Origin: VXPW01 sp965115815
GTDB lineage: Bacteria > Pseudomonadota > Alphaproteobacteria > TMED109
Direction: 5' to 3'
Length of the DNA stretch: 64,000 nt
NCBI GenBank assembly: GCA_965115815.1
Contig: OZ220465.1
Location: 1,984,001 to 2,048,000 of the forward strand
In this document: in pieces, positions 38,720 through 47,560 of the stretch
Layout of the letters: each line of letters opens with the position of its first letter
Numbering within the stretch: position 1 is the stretch's first letter
Notes under the pieces: model-generated
Databases searched by the model: none
Told to the model about the DNA's origin: nothing
What the model saw: the letters and a program-made list of their open reading frames with translations, nothing else
Translations under genes and position numbers: made by a program

Positions 38720-40198
38720 TCACCCCTGGTTGGGGTCTGGTTGGCCGTAGTGCTCGTTGAGGATGTCTGCGGCCTTTCCGTTGAGGGCGATGTGGATGGC
38801 GACGAGAGGGTTGTAGCCGAGTGCCTCCATGGAGGTGAGGAAGCTTGAGCCTCGGCACCATGCGGTTGCGTGGAGCATGGTGCGGAACCATCCGGACACT
38901 TTGATCTTGACCTTGGTCATTCGGATCTTCGGTTCTCCGGCATGGTTGGTGAAGCTGACGTCGGGGTCCTTCATGAAGCGGAGGACGGACGTCTCGTGTT
39001 TCACGAGACGTTCATGCAGGTTGTGGGCGTCGGACTTTGCGATGCGTCCCCGGGTTCCTTTCGTCCGCGGCGGGATATCGGGCAACTCCTTGGCGCCTTG
39101 GGTGAGGAGGGTGCGGTAGCGCTTGCGCACGGCCCGGCGGTCGGTCTCGTTCAAGGCCTTGGATGCGCTCTGGTTGACCCTGTGGCAGACCCCGCGCAGC
39201 AGGCTCTTCATCCATCGCGCCCAGCGGTAGCCGTTGGACTCGACGACGAAGGCCCGTTCGCGCAGCAGGTGGCTGCCGCACAGCTGGTGGCGGCACTGCT
39301 CGTAGCCCCTGTACGCAGCCCAGCAGTCGTGGACCAGGACGCCCTGGTAGCGCGGGAGGATGCCGATCTCTTCGATCGCCTCCCGACCGCGCTTGCGGTG
39401 CGGGAACTTCACGGTCCGGGTGCCGTCGGTGACGACATGGAGCCATGGGGTCTTGCCGGCGACCCGGAATCCGGTCTCATCGACATGCAAGGCCGGGCGT
39501 TGCAGGAGATGGGCCACGGCGACCTCCTCCCAGGATGCGAGCGCATCCTGAAAGCGCCGGACATAGCCGAGACAGGTCGCCTCGGAGAGCTTGATGCCGG
39601 AGATCGCGTGCACGAGCGAGACGGCACGGCGCAGGGACAGCATCTGGGCGATCAGCAGGTTGAGGACCAAGGCCTGGATGCGGACACCGTACTGCACGGG
39701 ACCCGGCATGAGGTCTGGGAACCGGCCCTTGGTCCGGGCCCGGCACTTCGGGCATTCCTTGATCTCGGCGTCGACGCGGCGCTCGACGACTTCGAACACG
39801 ATGTCGTAGAGGACGCGGCGCTCCCGATCGACGGGGTCGACGTCGTCGAGGTCGGCGCCGCAGGCGTCGCAGGCATCGACGGTGATCGTCTCCTGGACGG
39901 TGGTCGTGCGCCGGTGACCGCCCGTCTGCGGGTTCGGCTTCGGGCCCTTGCCGTGGCTCCCGGTGCGCCGCGCGCTCTCGTCCTTGTCCGTCTGGGACGG
40001 CGGCAGACCGGAGTTCCGGCTCGTCTTGCGCGTGGCCTTCTCCAGGAGCACGGCCAGCAGCAGCTGGAGCAGCATCAGCAGGCCGCGGACGAGCGCCTCG
40101 CACTCCGGGGAGACCTTGCCTTGCATGCGGAGATCCTGGAACCGCTTCTGGAAGGCGTCGACTTCCTGGCGCAGGGAGGTGCCGGCGACGCTCGTCAT
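38720..40198 (-). CDS. IS66-family transposase TnpC
   Basis: 492 residues from ATG 40198. The N-terminal region has NSGLPPSQTDKDESARRTGS, the IS66 linker, then a zinc-finger part VDACDACGADLDDVDPVDRE and ECPKCRARTKGRFPD. The catalytic domain reads PALHVDETGFRVAGKTPWLH, VLVHDCWAAYRGYEQCRHQL and CGSHLLRERAFVVESNGYRW. The C-terminus FTNHAGEPKIRMTKVKIKVS and RTMLHATAWCRGSSFLTSME is intact. The stop codon falls inside the terminal repeat GTAACTACTCACCCC at 38712. TnpA and TnpB are not seen; instead a methylase stub overlaps the start. The enzyme may be active, but the far terminus was not found. Confidence 0.88.
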   Translation of the reverse strand: MTSVAGTSLRQEVDAFQKRFQDLRMQGKVSPECEALVRGLLMLLQLLLAVLLEKATRKTSRNSGLPPSQTDKDESARRTGSHGKGPKPNPQTGGHRRTTTVQETITVDACDACGADLDDVDPVDRERRVLYDIVFEVVERRVDAEIKECPKCRARTKGRFPDLMPGPVQYGVRIQALVLNLLIAQMLSLRRAVSLVHAISGIKLSEATCLGYVRRFQDALASWEEVAVAHLLQRPALHVDETGFRVAGKTPWLHVVTDGTRTVKFPHRKRGREAIEEIGILPRYQGVLVHDCWAAYRGYEQCRHQLCGSHLLRERAFVVESNGYRWARWMKSLLRGVCHRVNQSASKALNETDRRAVRKRYRTLLTQGAKELPDIPPRTKGTRGRIAKSDAHNLHERLVKHETSVLRFMKDPDVSFTNHAGEPKIRMTKVKIKVSGWFRTMLHATAWCRGSSFLTSMEALGYNPLVAIHIALNGKAADILNEHYGQPDPNQG

Positions 40199-40419
40199 CC
40201 CGACGCCTCCACCCCCCGGACGGCCGCCCGCACGGCGAACCGCTCGCCTTCGGGCATCGTCCGGTAGCGCCGCGCCGGCGGCGGGCGCGTCCGGATGCCG
40301 CGGCGCTCCAAGGCCTCCAGCATCCCGAGGCCGGCCCCGACCCTGGAGCCGCCCTTTGCGGTCGTCCAGTGAAGGGGCTCGCAGAGGGTCTTCCCTCTCT
40401 GCCAACATCGCTGAGACAC
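40195..40419 (-). pseudogene. DNA adenine methylase C-terminal stub overlapping TnpC
   Basis: The last 60 codons (RTRPPPARRYRTMPEGERFA, ending VEASG) align with the end of the broken D12-class methylase at 13450-14166. The stop overlaps the TnpC start by 4 bases (ATGA). The first codons (MSQRCWQRGK) come from a 40 bp sequence also found at 13280-13320. Everything upstream of the C-terminus is lost. Confidence 0.55.
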
Positions 40420-41960
40420 CGACTACCCTAGGAATTAGAGGGCGGCAGAGAGGAACCATGATGAAGGCAGACCCGAATGTGGGCAGGGGGGTGTACCCCC
40501 TCGCCACGCCGGCCCTGGGGGGCGCGCCCCCCAGGGCCGAGACCCCGCCGGCTCGGCGTGCTCCGGACCCGGAGGTTCTCGCCAAGCCGACCCGGCGCCG
40601 GTTCTCGGCCGAGTATCGACTGCGGATCGTCGAGGAGGCGGACCGCGGTCGCGAGCCGGGCGAGATCGGCCGCCTGCTGCGTCGCGAAGGGCTGTACCGC
40701 TCGCATCTGTCGACGTGGCGCAAGGCCCGCCGCCGGGGAGCGTTGCAGGGCTTGGCGCCACGCAAGCGCGGTCCCAAGCCGGCGCCGTCCCACCCCCTCG
40801 GCGCCCAGGTTCGCCGGCTCGAGGCCCAGGTGGCGCGGCTGGAGAAGGAGCTGGCTACGGCCCCTACGATCCTGGAAGTCCAGGGAAACGTTGCCGGGCT
40901 GCTGGGATTCAGCCTCCGCGACGGGAAGGACTGCGGATGGCCACCCCTTCCCTCGCTCGGCCGGTCGGCATTGCGCCGGCCTGCCGGGCGCTGGGGGTGC
41001 CCCGGGCCACGTTCTACCGCCGCCGGAGGCCCGCTCCCGGGCATCAGCAGCCCCGTACGACGCCCGCCCGGGCCCTGAGCGAGGGGGAGCGGGAGCCGGT
41101 CCTCGACCTGCTCGCCTCCCCGCGTTTTGTCGACCGTTCCCCGGCCGAGGTCGTGGCCACGCTGCTCGACGAAGGGCGGTACCTGGGCTCGGAGCGCACG
41201 AGGTACCGCATCCTCTCCGTCGGGCAGCCGGTGCGGGAACGGCGCAACCCGCGCACCCACCCACGCTACGCCAAGCCCGAACTCGTCGCCCGCGCCCCGA
41301 ACCCGGTCGGGTCCTGGGACCTCACACGGCTGCTCGGGCCGAAGACCGGGTCTTCCTTCTACCTCTACGTGCTGCTGGATCTCTTCCGCCGCTACGTGGT
41401 GGGATGGAGGGTCGCCGAGCGCGAGAGCGCGGCCCTGGCCAGCCGGCTGATCGAGGAGTCGTGTCTCAAGCAGGGGATCCAGCCCCGGGTGCGGACCCTG
41501 CACTCGGACCGCGGCGCCCCCATGACCAGCCCGTGCACCGCGCAACTCCTCGCCCAGCTCGGCATCACCCGCTCGCTCAGCCGCCCCAAGGTCAGCGACG
41601 ACAACCCCTTCTCGGAGGCACAGTTCCAGACCTTGAAGTACCACCCCGGATTCCCCGGACGCTTCCCGGACCTGCCCGCTGCCATCGTCTTCGGTCGATC
41701 CTTCTTCCCTTGGTACAACACCGAGCATCACCATGCCGGCCTCGCGATGCTCACCCCTGATGATGTCCACCACGGCCGCGCCCGGCACCGGATCGAGCAA
41801 CGCCGACGCACCTTGGATCGAGCTTGGGACCGGCACCCGGAGCGATTCGTCCGGGGGAGACCGAAACCGCAGGCGCTCCCTGAAACGGTCTGGATCAACC
41901 CGCCGAAGGCCACCCCTACCGTGGGAGATGCTCAGTACATGACAACCCTTGCTGTCTCAA
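40413..41960 (+). mobile_element. IS3-family element with orfA and orfB
   Basis: Possible ends are TGAGACACCGACTACCC at 40413 and, inverted, TGAGACAGCAAGGG ending at 41960. They match over the first 7 bases only, so the borders are tentative. It encodes orfA and orfB in overlapping frames with the -1 relation usual for IS3. Confidence 0.55.
40458..41078 (+). CDS. IS3-family orfA (helix-turn-helix protein)
   Basis: The recognisable part reads KPTRRRFSAEYRLRIVEEAD and REPGEIGRLLRREGLYRSHL, then STWRKARRRGALQGLAPRKR, the DNA-binding domain of this IS3 group. A leucine-rich region (VRRLEAQVARLEKEL) follows. The family protein normally ends near GFSLRDGKDC, but here the frame stays open to 41078, so the last 50 residues are probably not significant. 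The orfB start at 40937 lies in the -1 frame, allowing a fused product by frameshifting. Confidence 0.75.
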   Translation: MMKADPNVGRGVYPLATPALGGAPPRAETPPARRAPDPEVLAKPTRRRFSAEYRLRIVEEADRGREPGEIGRLLRREGLYRSHLSTWRKARRRGALQGLAPRKRGPKPAPSHPLGAQVRRLEAQVARLEKELATAPTILEVQGNVAGLLGFSLRDGKDCGWPPLPSLGRSALRRPAGRWGCPGPRSTAAGGPLPGISSPVRRPPGP

Positions 41961-42094
41961 CGGCGTTGACAGGTTCCGCTTCGCCAACTCGTTGCGGCTG
42001 CAGTGGGAACACCGACCCACGGTCTCCCGAACCTCCGCGATCGGCGGGCGGGTCCGGCGGCGCCCCGAACAGGGGGTCGACTTCAGGTCGATGA
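40937..42094 (+). CDS. IS3-family orfB (DDE integrase core)
   Basis: The frame from ATG 40937 reads ACRALGVPRATFYRRRRPAP at the start, then the integrase core GSSFYLYVLLDLFRRYVVGW, VRTLHSDRGAPMTSPCTAQL and VSDDNPFSEAQFQTLKYHPG, with FFPWYNTEHHHAGLAMLTPD. The expected QTDNG-type first-strand aspartate region is WDLTRLLGPKTG, which lacks the usual D-I-T-x-L spelling (here DLTRL). The true end is probably near 41930, since the last 50 codons lie beyond the likely IS terminus. Confidence 0.75.
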   Translation: MATPSLARPVGIAPACRALGVPRATFYRRRRPAPGHQQPRTTPARALSEGEREPVLDLLASPRFVDRSPAEVVATLLDEGRYLGSERTRYRILSVGQPVRERRNPRTHPRYAKPELVARAPNPVGSWDLTRLLGPKTGSSFYLYVLLDLFRRYVVGWRVAERESAALASRLIEESCLKQGIQPRVRTLHSDRGAPMTSPCTAQLLAQLGITRSLSRPKVSDDNPFSEAQFQTLKYHPGFPGRFPDLPAAIVFGRSFFPWYNTEHHHAGLAMLTPDDVHHGRARHRIEQRRRTLDRAWDRHPERFVRGRPKPQALPETVWINPPKATPTVGDAQYMTTLAVSTALTGSASPTRCGCSGNTDPRSPEPPRSAGGSGGAPNRGSTSGR

Positions 42095-42526
42095 TTCGCT
42101 GGTCCATGGGGATTCCCGCAGCCACGATTCGACGACAGCATGCGAATCGGCGGGCGCTTGTCAAGCGGTGCGTGGACGACCCGCCCATGCACCGAAACGT
42201 CACCTCCTATCCAAGGCCTGCCGGTATGGGAACACCGCCGTCACCTCGACGCACCTATCCGAATGCCATTGTCCCGCCGGGCGATCGACCCGTCGTCGCC
42301 TTCGATCCCTACCCTGCCGCCATCCACACCTCCGACGCGGTCCGCCCCGATGGCCCATCTTGGAGAGGGTCCCTCCTACAACGTCAAGCGCAGATCTCCG
42401 GCGAAGGGGAACGGCAGCCCACGGAACCCGCTCCACCGCACCGCACGGCGGACCCGCGACGTCCCGCGCGGGGTGCCCGGTCGCGTTGCGGACCCTCCCC
42501 ACAAGGCCGGAACGGGGAGCGGAAGC
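41961..42526. other. No recognisable gene
   Basis: About 565 bases between the IS3 element and the MITE-A remnant. Frames are open because of high GC, but no motif was recognised. Confidence 0.4.
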
Positions 42527-42868
42527 CGAAGATCGACCCACTTCTTGTCAGACGGACCCCGTGCATCCGGTCCTCGGCCGCAAGCGAGTGAAAGGGGCAC
42601 GGAACAATGCCGGATCCGAACCCGTCAGGAAAAACGATTCGTCATCAGTAGGGGGGGGTGAGTAGATAGTGTCTGCACGGAAAATCATAACACATTGTGT
42701 ATGCAACCATATTTGGAATCTGGAGAACCGAAGATTCCTTCTTTGAGGGCATATGACGGCATATTCCGCTGAAATCAGGCTGGATTCGATGAATCTTCGC
42801 CCTGTCAATATTGAGTTTTCATTCATGTAATCCGACTCTTAGGGATTTTCCGGGCAGGCACTAGATAC
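42527..42868. mobile_element. MITE-A copy 2, left end missing, interrupted by MITE-B
   Basis: Homology to copy 1 begins at CGAAGATCGACCC near 42527, so the left terminal repeat is lost. The right end reads GGGTGAGTAGATAC once MITE-B (42669-42861) and one TAGATA are removed. It contains the uninterrupted site CCCGTCAGGAAAAAC, where copy 1 carries MITE-C. Confidence 0.8.
42669..42861. mobile_element. MITE-B copy 2 (193 bp, inverted)
   Basis: Inverted relative to the copy at 25261 and exactly equal in length. It is flanked by TAGATA on both sides (42663-42668 and 42862-42867). The target is the last bases of MITE-A. Confidence 0.92.
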
Positions 42869-43218
42869 AATCCGTCGTGTTTCGGAATTTGACGGGCGGG
42901 TTCGGAAGCGGAACCACCGAACTTCACATTGTTCGTCCAGTCCTGATGAATGCAAATTACATGCTGCTGTTTCTAAAATCCTCGTTCTTTATTGAAAACG
43001 GCATTCCCAGAATGACTGGAACGGCTGGCCAGAAGCGTGTGCCAAAGGAGTATTTCGCAAACTCACCATTCCCCCTTCCGCCCCTCGGCGAACAGCGCCG
43101 TATCGTCACCAAGGTCGATGAGCTCATGGCGCTCTGCGATCGGATTGAAGCCGATCTTGAAGTCACGAGCAAAAATCGCCAAAGCTGTCTTGATTCGCTT
43201 GTTCGGAACGCGCTGTAG
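42869..43218 (+). pseudogene. Type I restriction specificity subunit HsdS, C-terminal fragment
   Basis: The fragment FGSGTTELHIVRPVLMNANY, MTGTAGQKRVPKEYFANSPF and PLPPLGEQRRIVTKVDELMA carries the end of the second target-recognition domain and the start of the conserved spacer helix. The upstream part of hsdS is cut off at the MITE-A border. The protein also ends early for the family. No hsdM or hsdR lies in the window, so this is a leftover of a type I system. Confidence 0.82.
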
Positions 43219-43238
43219 GGCTGCGATGTTGGCACGGA

Positions 43239-44468
43239 TCAATCAACTGAATACCATGTAGAACCTTGCGCAAGCAAGCGAACCACAAATCGTTCGTCCC
43301 GTTCGATCAGATCGGGTTCGGTGCCATTGTGCTCCCTCATTCCTTTAACGATTTTCCTGGGAATCCCCATTCCCATGTGTTCTAGATACCGATAGTCACG
43401 CATCATGTCCTTCAGCAACTGGTTTCGGGCCGATCGCGTCCCGAGCCGCATTCGATCTGGCGTTATGCCGTTGGTCAGCCGTCCCGGCGAGACAATTTCC
43501 AGTCGGTTTCGGTAGACCGCCAACTCGACATCGGTGTTCGTGAGCAGGTAATCTCGGTGAATCAGTGCATTGACGATGCCCTCGCGAAGCGCATCGGGAG
43601 GATAAACCGGACGCTCGACGCGTCTCCCCCCTCGAGCCTCGACGATCACGCGCGTATTGCGTTGCACAAAATCCAAGGCCTGTTCGACGAGGCCGTTTTC
43701 GACGATATCGCCGTCTTGGTTCAGCAAGGGTGTCATGGGGCCGCGAAGTGCCGTGCGCTCCTGCGCGTCGTAGCTTTGTTCCGTCCCGGGATAGGCGGCC
43801 GCGTCGATCCCCGCGTAGGGCAGAAACCGGTTCGGCGTATGGCCGAACAACAGCATTCCGCCCACGGTCACGCCTTCCTCGGTGAGGATCTCGGTACTGA
43901 CGAGAAGCGACTGCCATGCTTCCTCATCGTCATTGTCCGGCACATCCTGCTGACGGATATCGCCGAAGTAGTTTCGCAGCCGCCTCCGGTCCAGGTTCGC
44001 GAACGTAGCCCCCGATACAGGTCGCAGTTCCGCTCGTACGGAGCCTCGTTGCTGGAACAGGCGCGCAAGCTCTTCCGGGCTTGCTTCCCGGCTTTGCGTG
44101 CCGACACGGATCAAGTACCGGTTGGTGTTGTGGTGCCAGAGCGCATGCACATCGTAGCCGCGGGTCACGCGCACGACGCCAACATCCTGATGGTCCTTGA
44201 TACCGCGAATCACTTCGTAGAACGGAACGATGGCCGGTCTGATCTTGTCGCGACATATGTTCATCACCCATTCTTCGAGGTCGTCGCGCATCAGGCCGGC
44301 GATGGTTCCGTCATCTTCCACGCCAAGCAGCACCATGCCGCCCCGAAAATTCGAGAAAGCGACCAGCTCCTTCGCGAGGTCCTGCGGGCGCAGATCGTCC
44401 CTCTTGAATTCCACCCCGGAATTCTCACCGCTCGCGATGATTTCCAGCAATTCGGTGCGTGTCGTCAT
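43239..44468 (-). CDS. AlbA_2 (Schlafen-like) domain ATP-binding protein
   Basis: 409 residues. The N-terminal AlbA_2 domain reads SGENSGVEFKRDDLRPQDLA, AFSNFRGGMVLLGVEDDGTI and IRPAIVPFYEVI. The central part has GVTVGGMLLFGHTPNRFLPY, and the C-terminal GHKL-like/winged-helix region has YPPDALREGIVNALIHRDYL and GRLTNGITPDRMR. Such proteins often sit in type I restriction and defence loci. The start lies 3 bases after the TrlF stop, so it is the third gene of the RHH-TrlF operon. Its exact role is unknown. Confidence 0.82.
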   Translation of the reverse strand: MTTRTELLEIIASGENSGVEFKRDDLRPQDLAKELVAFSNFRGGMVLLGVEDDGTIAGLMRDDLEEWVMNICRDKIRPAIVPFYEVIRGIKDHQDVGVVRVTRGYDVHALWHHNTNRYLIRVGTQSREASPEELARLFQQRGSVRAELRPVSGATFANLDRRRLRNYFGDIRQQDVPDNDDEEAWQSLLVSTEILTEEGVTVGGMLLFGHTPNRFLPYAGIDAAAYPGTEQSYDAQERTALRGPMTPLLNQDGDIVENGLVEQALDFVQRNTRVIVEARGGRRVERPVYPPDALREGIVNALIHRDYLLTNTDVELAVYRNRLEIVSPGRLTNGITPDRMRLGTRSARNQLLKDMMRDYRYLEHMGMGIPRKIVKGMREHNGTEPDLIERDERFVVRLLAQGSTWYSVD

Positions 44469-44471
44469 GTC

Positions 44472-47168
44472 TCAGAACCCGTACTTGAAGCGGCGCATCT
44501 CGAAGGCGGCCTTGCCGCCCTCGAGGATTTCTTCGACCAGTACGCGTACGGGCTCGGAATCGATAGATGCCATGTGCTGCGATGCAATCTGTCCCTGGCC
44601 GTCCCGTGCCTCGCCGGTCGCAGCGAAACCCAGAATGAGTTCGGCGTCACCGAGGACCGGAATATTGGCATTGTGCGTCGAGAAGACAAACTGTCGGCGG
44701 CGCTTTTCCTCCCGCATGATCGGCACCACACCCTCCGTGATGAAGCGGTTGTCGAGATCATCTTCGGGCTGATCGACAACAAGCGGCGCTTCCGATTCCA
44801 GCAGCAAAAGCAACAGGACGGCGGTTGCCTTCTGACCGGTCGACAGCGCCCGAAGGTTCTGCCAGTTGGCCGGTGCCCCATCGGAAGCCGTGTTGAGTTC
44901 GATCTCCGTTGTCGCAGGTAATTCGAGTTCTTCGACTCGCATGAACAGGTCCGGGTTGGCTTGCGCGATCCGCTCAGCCGCACCGGACGGCAGGCTGTAG
45001 CGCTCCCTGAGTGCTTCCTTGCCTTCCCGGCAGCGCTCCGCAAGTTCCGGCAGGGATAGCTGGTCCAATTTGCGCAGGCGCTCCAGCGCGGCGGCAAGAT
45101 TGCCTCCGACCTCGCGCAGGAGTCGTTCCAGCGGGTCGCGGTTTCCGGCCATCGTGACCCGGACCTGCACCCGGCCACAGAGTTTTCGGGACACTTTCCT
45201 CGCGACAATCTCAAATTGCCTGTACTCGGCCCCCTTGATGTCTTCCCACTCGGCCAGAAGATTGCGGCGCTGGGCCTCATGAGCATCCAGATCACGCTTG
45301 AGGCGTGTCACCTTTTCGTTTAACGGACGCAAATCCTCGATCTGCCGGCGAAGCTGGATGAATTCCGCGCCGTCGATTTTCGATTTCTGGAGTTCGCGCA
45401 GGAGTGCTTCGTAGGTGGTCTCGATTGCGGTCTTGCGCTCTTCCCAACGTAAACGGGTCTGCGCAATCGCATGTTCGGCTTCGGCAAGAGCCTGGTCGAA
45501 CCGTTTGCCGAGTATCTCCAGTTTCGTGCTCAGCGCTCCAAGAGTTTCCTTGATTCCGGAAAGGATGTCGAAGTTCGGAAGTCCTTCGAGAGCCTTGCCG
45601 GAAATGAACAAGGTATCGATGGGCAATATTTCGTTAATGTCATTGTGAACTGTACGGTACTGGTCAAGCCGCTCCTTCAGGTTGGCGAGGATCCGTTCCT
45701 CACGAACGAGCAGACTCTTCTCCTTCAGCCGCTCCTCGAGTCCGGCTTGCTGGAATCGCTCTTGCATCTCTTCGAGACCTGGCAATGTCGCCAACCGTTC
45801 GTCAAGGCGCTGCAATTCGCGACGCCCATCCATGATCCGGCGCCGCGAACGCTCCAGTTCCAGACGCACCTTGGACTTTCGCGCCGAAAGGGTCGGGTCC
45901 CGGTCGACGAAGCGCTCCAGCAACCGCGTGAGTTTCTCGGGACTCTTCGTGAGCTCGGAAATTTCGTGCTGCCCGAAAATTTCCACGCCCGGCATCACGT
46001 CACGTGGCGACAAGGACAGGACATTCCCGGATTCGTCCTTCACGACGGGCGGATTCGGCACCGATCGTTCCACCGTGTAGCGACGCTCCGAAGGCTGGTG
46101 CGATTGCACCAGCAGCGAGATCTTGGTCCCGGGCTGCAGGACTTGACGGATCACGCCCTCATGGATCTTCTGCGCTTCCTCGCCGAGAGGATCGAGACCG
46201 AGCGCGTAGCGTAGACTCTCGATCGTCGTCGATTTGCCGGTGCCCCGGCCGCCTACCAGCACGTTCAGGTTTTCGTTGAAATGCACGGCCGTGTCACGGA
46301 GGAACCCGCCTTCCCAAGTCATCGCGAGGAATTCGGCATGAGGTTCGGGCCTCGGATCGCTGTCGAGACGGATCCGGGATTTCGGATCGAGAAACGCCTG
46401 CCGGAACCCTTCGACCGAGACGGTCGACATCTTGATGCAGCAAGAGGCACCGTCCTTCTTCAGATCCTCCGGGCCGTTGATGTCCGAAGCATTCAGGATC
46501 GCGAGAGGCCGGTCACGCCGATGCGCGATGTCCTTGTTTTCGAGGATCGGCCTGATCCTGGTCGGCGCTTCGGGAACGGAACCCGGCAGCGCGCAGGCCA
46601 GCAGGTCGGGATGGGTCCAGACCCCGACTCTCGACTGCCCCGAGAGCTTTCTCAGCAATCCACCTGCGGAGGCCACATGGGCGGCGATGCAGACCGCGCC
46701 CCATCTTTTCGCGGATTCCAGCAGCTCGATGGAATCCTTGCTGCCAAGCGGTGACGGTTGGCCGGTACCGTGAATACCGCACTCCCCGATGAATCGCTCC
46801 AGAACGTTGTCCCTGTCGGGATCGAACAGGCACAGGAAATGCACACCGTCCTTCGTGACGGCTTCGAATCCACAGAACGCATGGAGATGCGCACGGCGCG
46901 CTGCGCGCACGAGGCGTACAGAATGCTCGACACGGTAGTGGTCCGTGACCGCGATCACCTCGATGCCGACTTCCCGGCAAGCCTTGATGATCGCCGTGTT
47001 GTACTCGTCTTCCGACGGGAAGGGGGTCGGCTTGTTGTGCGTCTGAAGATAGGCGAAGGGGTTTACTTGCAAGGCACAGCGGTAGAACCGTGCACCGTTC
47101 GGCAATTGAAGCGCCTCCCGCATGCGATCCGAGAGCGGACGGGCCGGGCCGATCGCTTCTGCGGTCAT
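44472..47168 (-). CDS. TrlF family PHP-AAA (SMC-like) ATPase
   Basis: 898 residues. The N-terminal PHP-like part has EVGIEVIAVTDHYRVEHSVR around residue 75, HAFCGFEAVTKDGVHFLCLF, and the zinc-site residues of AVCIAAHVASAGGLLRKL. Walker A GGRGTGKS lies at residues 306-312, followed by a long coiled-coil (about residues 400-660) and a C-terminal ATPase half with LRALSTGQKATAVLLLLLLE, PLVVDQPEDDLDNRFI and QFVFSTHNANIPVLGDAELI. The start ATG at 47168 overlaps the upstream RHH gene stop (ATGA). TrlF-type proteins are often found in defence islands; the combination suggests a nucleic-acid-sensing nuclease or phosphatase. Confidence 0.85.
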   Translation of the reverse strand: MTAEAIGPARPLSDRMREALQLPNGARFYRCALQVNPFAYLQTHNKPTPFPSEDEYNTAIIKACREVGIEVIAVTDHYRVEHSVRLVRAARRAHLHAFCGFEAVTKDGVHFLCLFDPDRDNVLERFIGECGIHGTGQPSPLGSKDSIELLESAKRWGAVCIAAHVASAGGLLRKLSGQSRVGVWTHPDLLACALPGSVPEAPTRIRPILENKDIAHRRDRPLAILNASDINGPEDLKKDGASCCIKMSTVSVEGFRQAFLDPKSRIRLDSDPRPEPHAEFLAMTWEGGFLRDTAVHFNENLNVLVGGRGTGKSTTIESLRYALGLDPLGEEAQKIHEGVIRQVLQPGTKISLLVQSHQPSERRYTVERSVPNPPVVKDESGNVLSLSPRDVMPGVEIFGQHEISELTKSPEKLTRLLERFVDRDPTLSARKSKVRLELERSRRRIMDGRRELQRLDERLATLPGLEEMQERFQQAGLEERLKEKSLLVREERILANLKERLDQYRTVHNDINEILPIDTLFISGKALEGLPNFDILSGIKETLGALSTKLEILGKRFDQALAEAEHAIAQTRLRWEERKTAIETTYEALLRELQKSKIDGAEFIQLRRQIEDLRPLNEKVTRLKRDLDAHEAQRRNLLAEWEDIKGAEYRQFEIVARKVSRKLCGRVQVRVTMAGNRDPLERLLREVGGNLAAALERLRKLDQLSLPELAERCREGKEALRERYSLPSGAAERIAQANPDLFMRVEELELPATTEIELNTASDGAPANWQNLRALSTGQKATAVLLLLLLESEAPLVVDQPEDDLDNRFITEGVVPIMREEKRRRQFVFSTHNANIPVLGDAELILGFAATGEARDGQGQIASQHMASIDSEPVRVLVEEILEGGKAAFEMRRFKYGF

Positions 47169-47386
47169 GGGCGATTCTCCACCGGCTCCACCATATCGGA
47201 CCGCATTTCTGGTCCGGATTCCTGCTCCAGCGGATCCGGCTGTTCGGGGAGGGATCGCTCGCCCGCGGCCCGGACAATCCAAGTCAGAGACACCTTCTTC
47301 TTTTTGGCGATCCGTTCCGGAACTCCGTAGCTGTCCGGTGGAAAGCCAGTCCATGCCCGCACCGATGCCGCGCCTTCGGGTTCCAT
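47165..47386 (-). CDS. Ribbon-helix-helix (CopG-like) protein, first gene of the TrlF operon
   Basis: 73 residues from ATG 47386. The core VRAWTGFPPDSYGVPERIAK followed by KKKVSLTWIVRAAGERSL fits a ribbon-helix-helix fold, where homologues read FPxxxYxxLEQIAKxKKVSLAWVVRDA. The stop overlaps the TrlF start by 4 bases. It is probably a DNA-binding autoregulator or antitoxin-like partner of the operon. The frame stays open further upstream to 47560, so a longer N-terminus cannot be ruled out. Confidence 0.65.
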   Translation of the reverse strand: MEPEGAASVRAWTGFPPDSYGVPERIAKKKKVSLTWIVRAAGERSLPEQPDPLEQESGPEMRSDMVEPVENRP

Positions 47387-47560
47387 GCTTTGCCTGTCTC
47401 CCCTGCGGCTGCCCACAGCGTTGCGATACTCGGCCCGTGCGCGCTTCACGCACGTTGTACCATGTGGGTGCACGACCATGGCCGCCGCTTCACCGGAGAC
47501 ATACCGGAATCTGTCGATCTCAACGCCGTCTGCGGTCCACGACCCACCGACCGCGGGCAC

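Noticed and set aside
13280..40432. The shared 40 bp CTCTCTGCCAACATCG-type sequence as an attachment site
   Set aside because: It occurs only beside IS66/methylase remnants and an IS3 end, so it is better explained as part of a mobile element; no integrase is present.
42869..43218. A functional type I restriction system
   Set aside because: Only the C-terminal part of hsdS is left and no hsdM or hsdR was found in the window.
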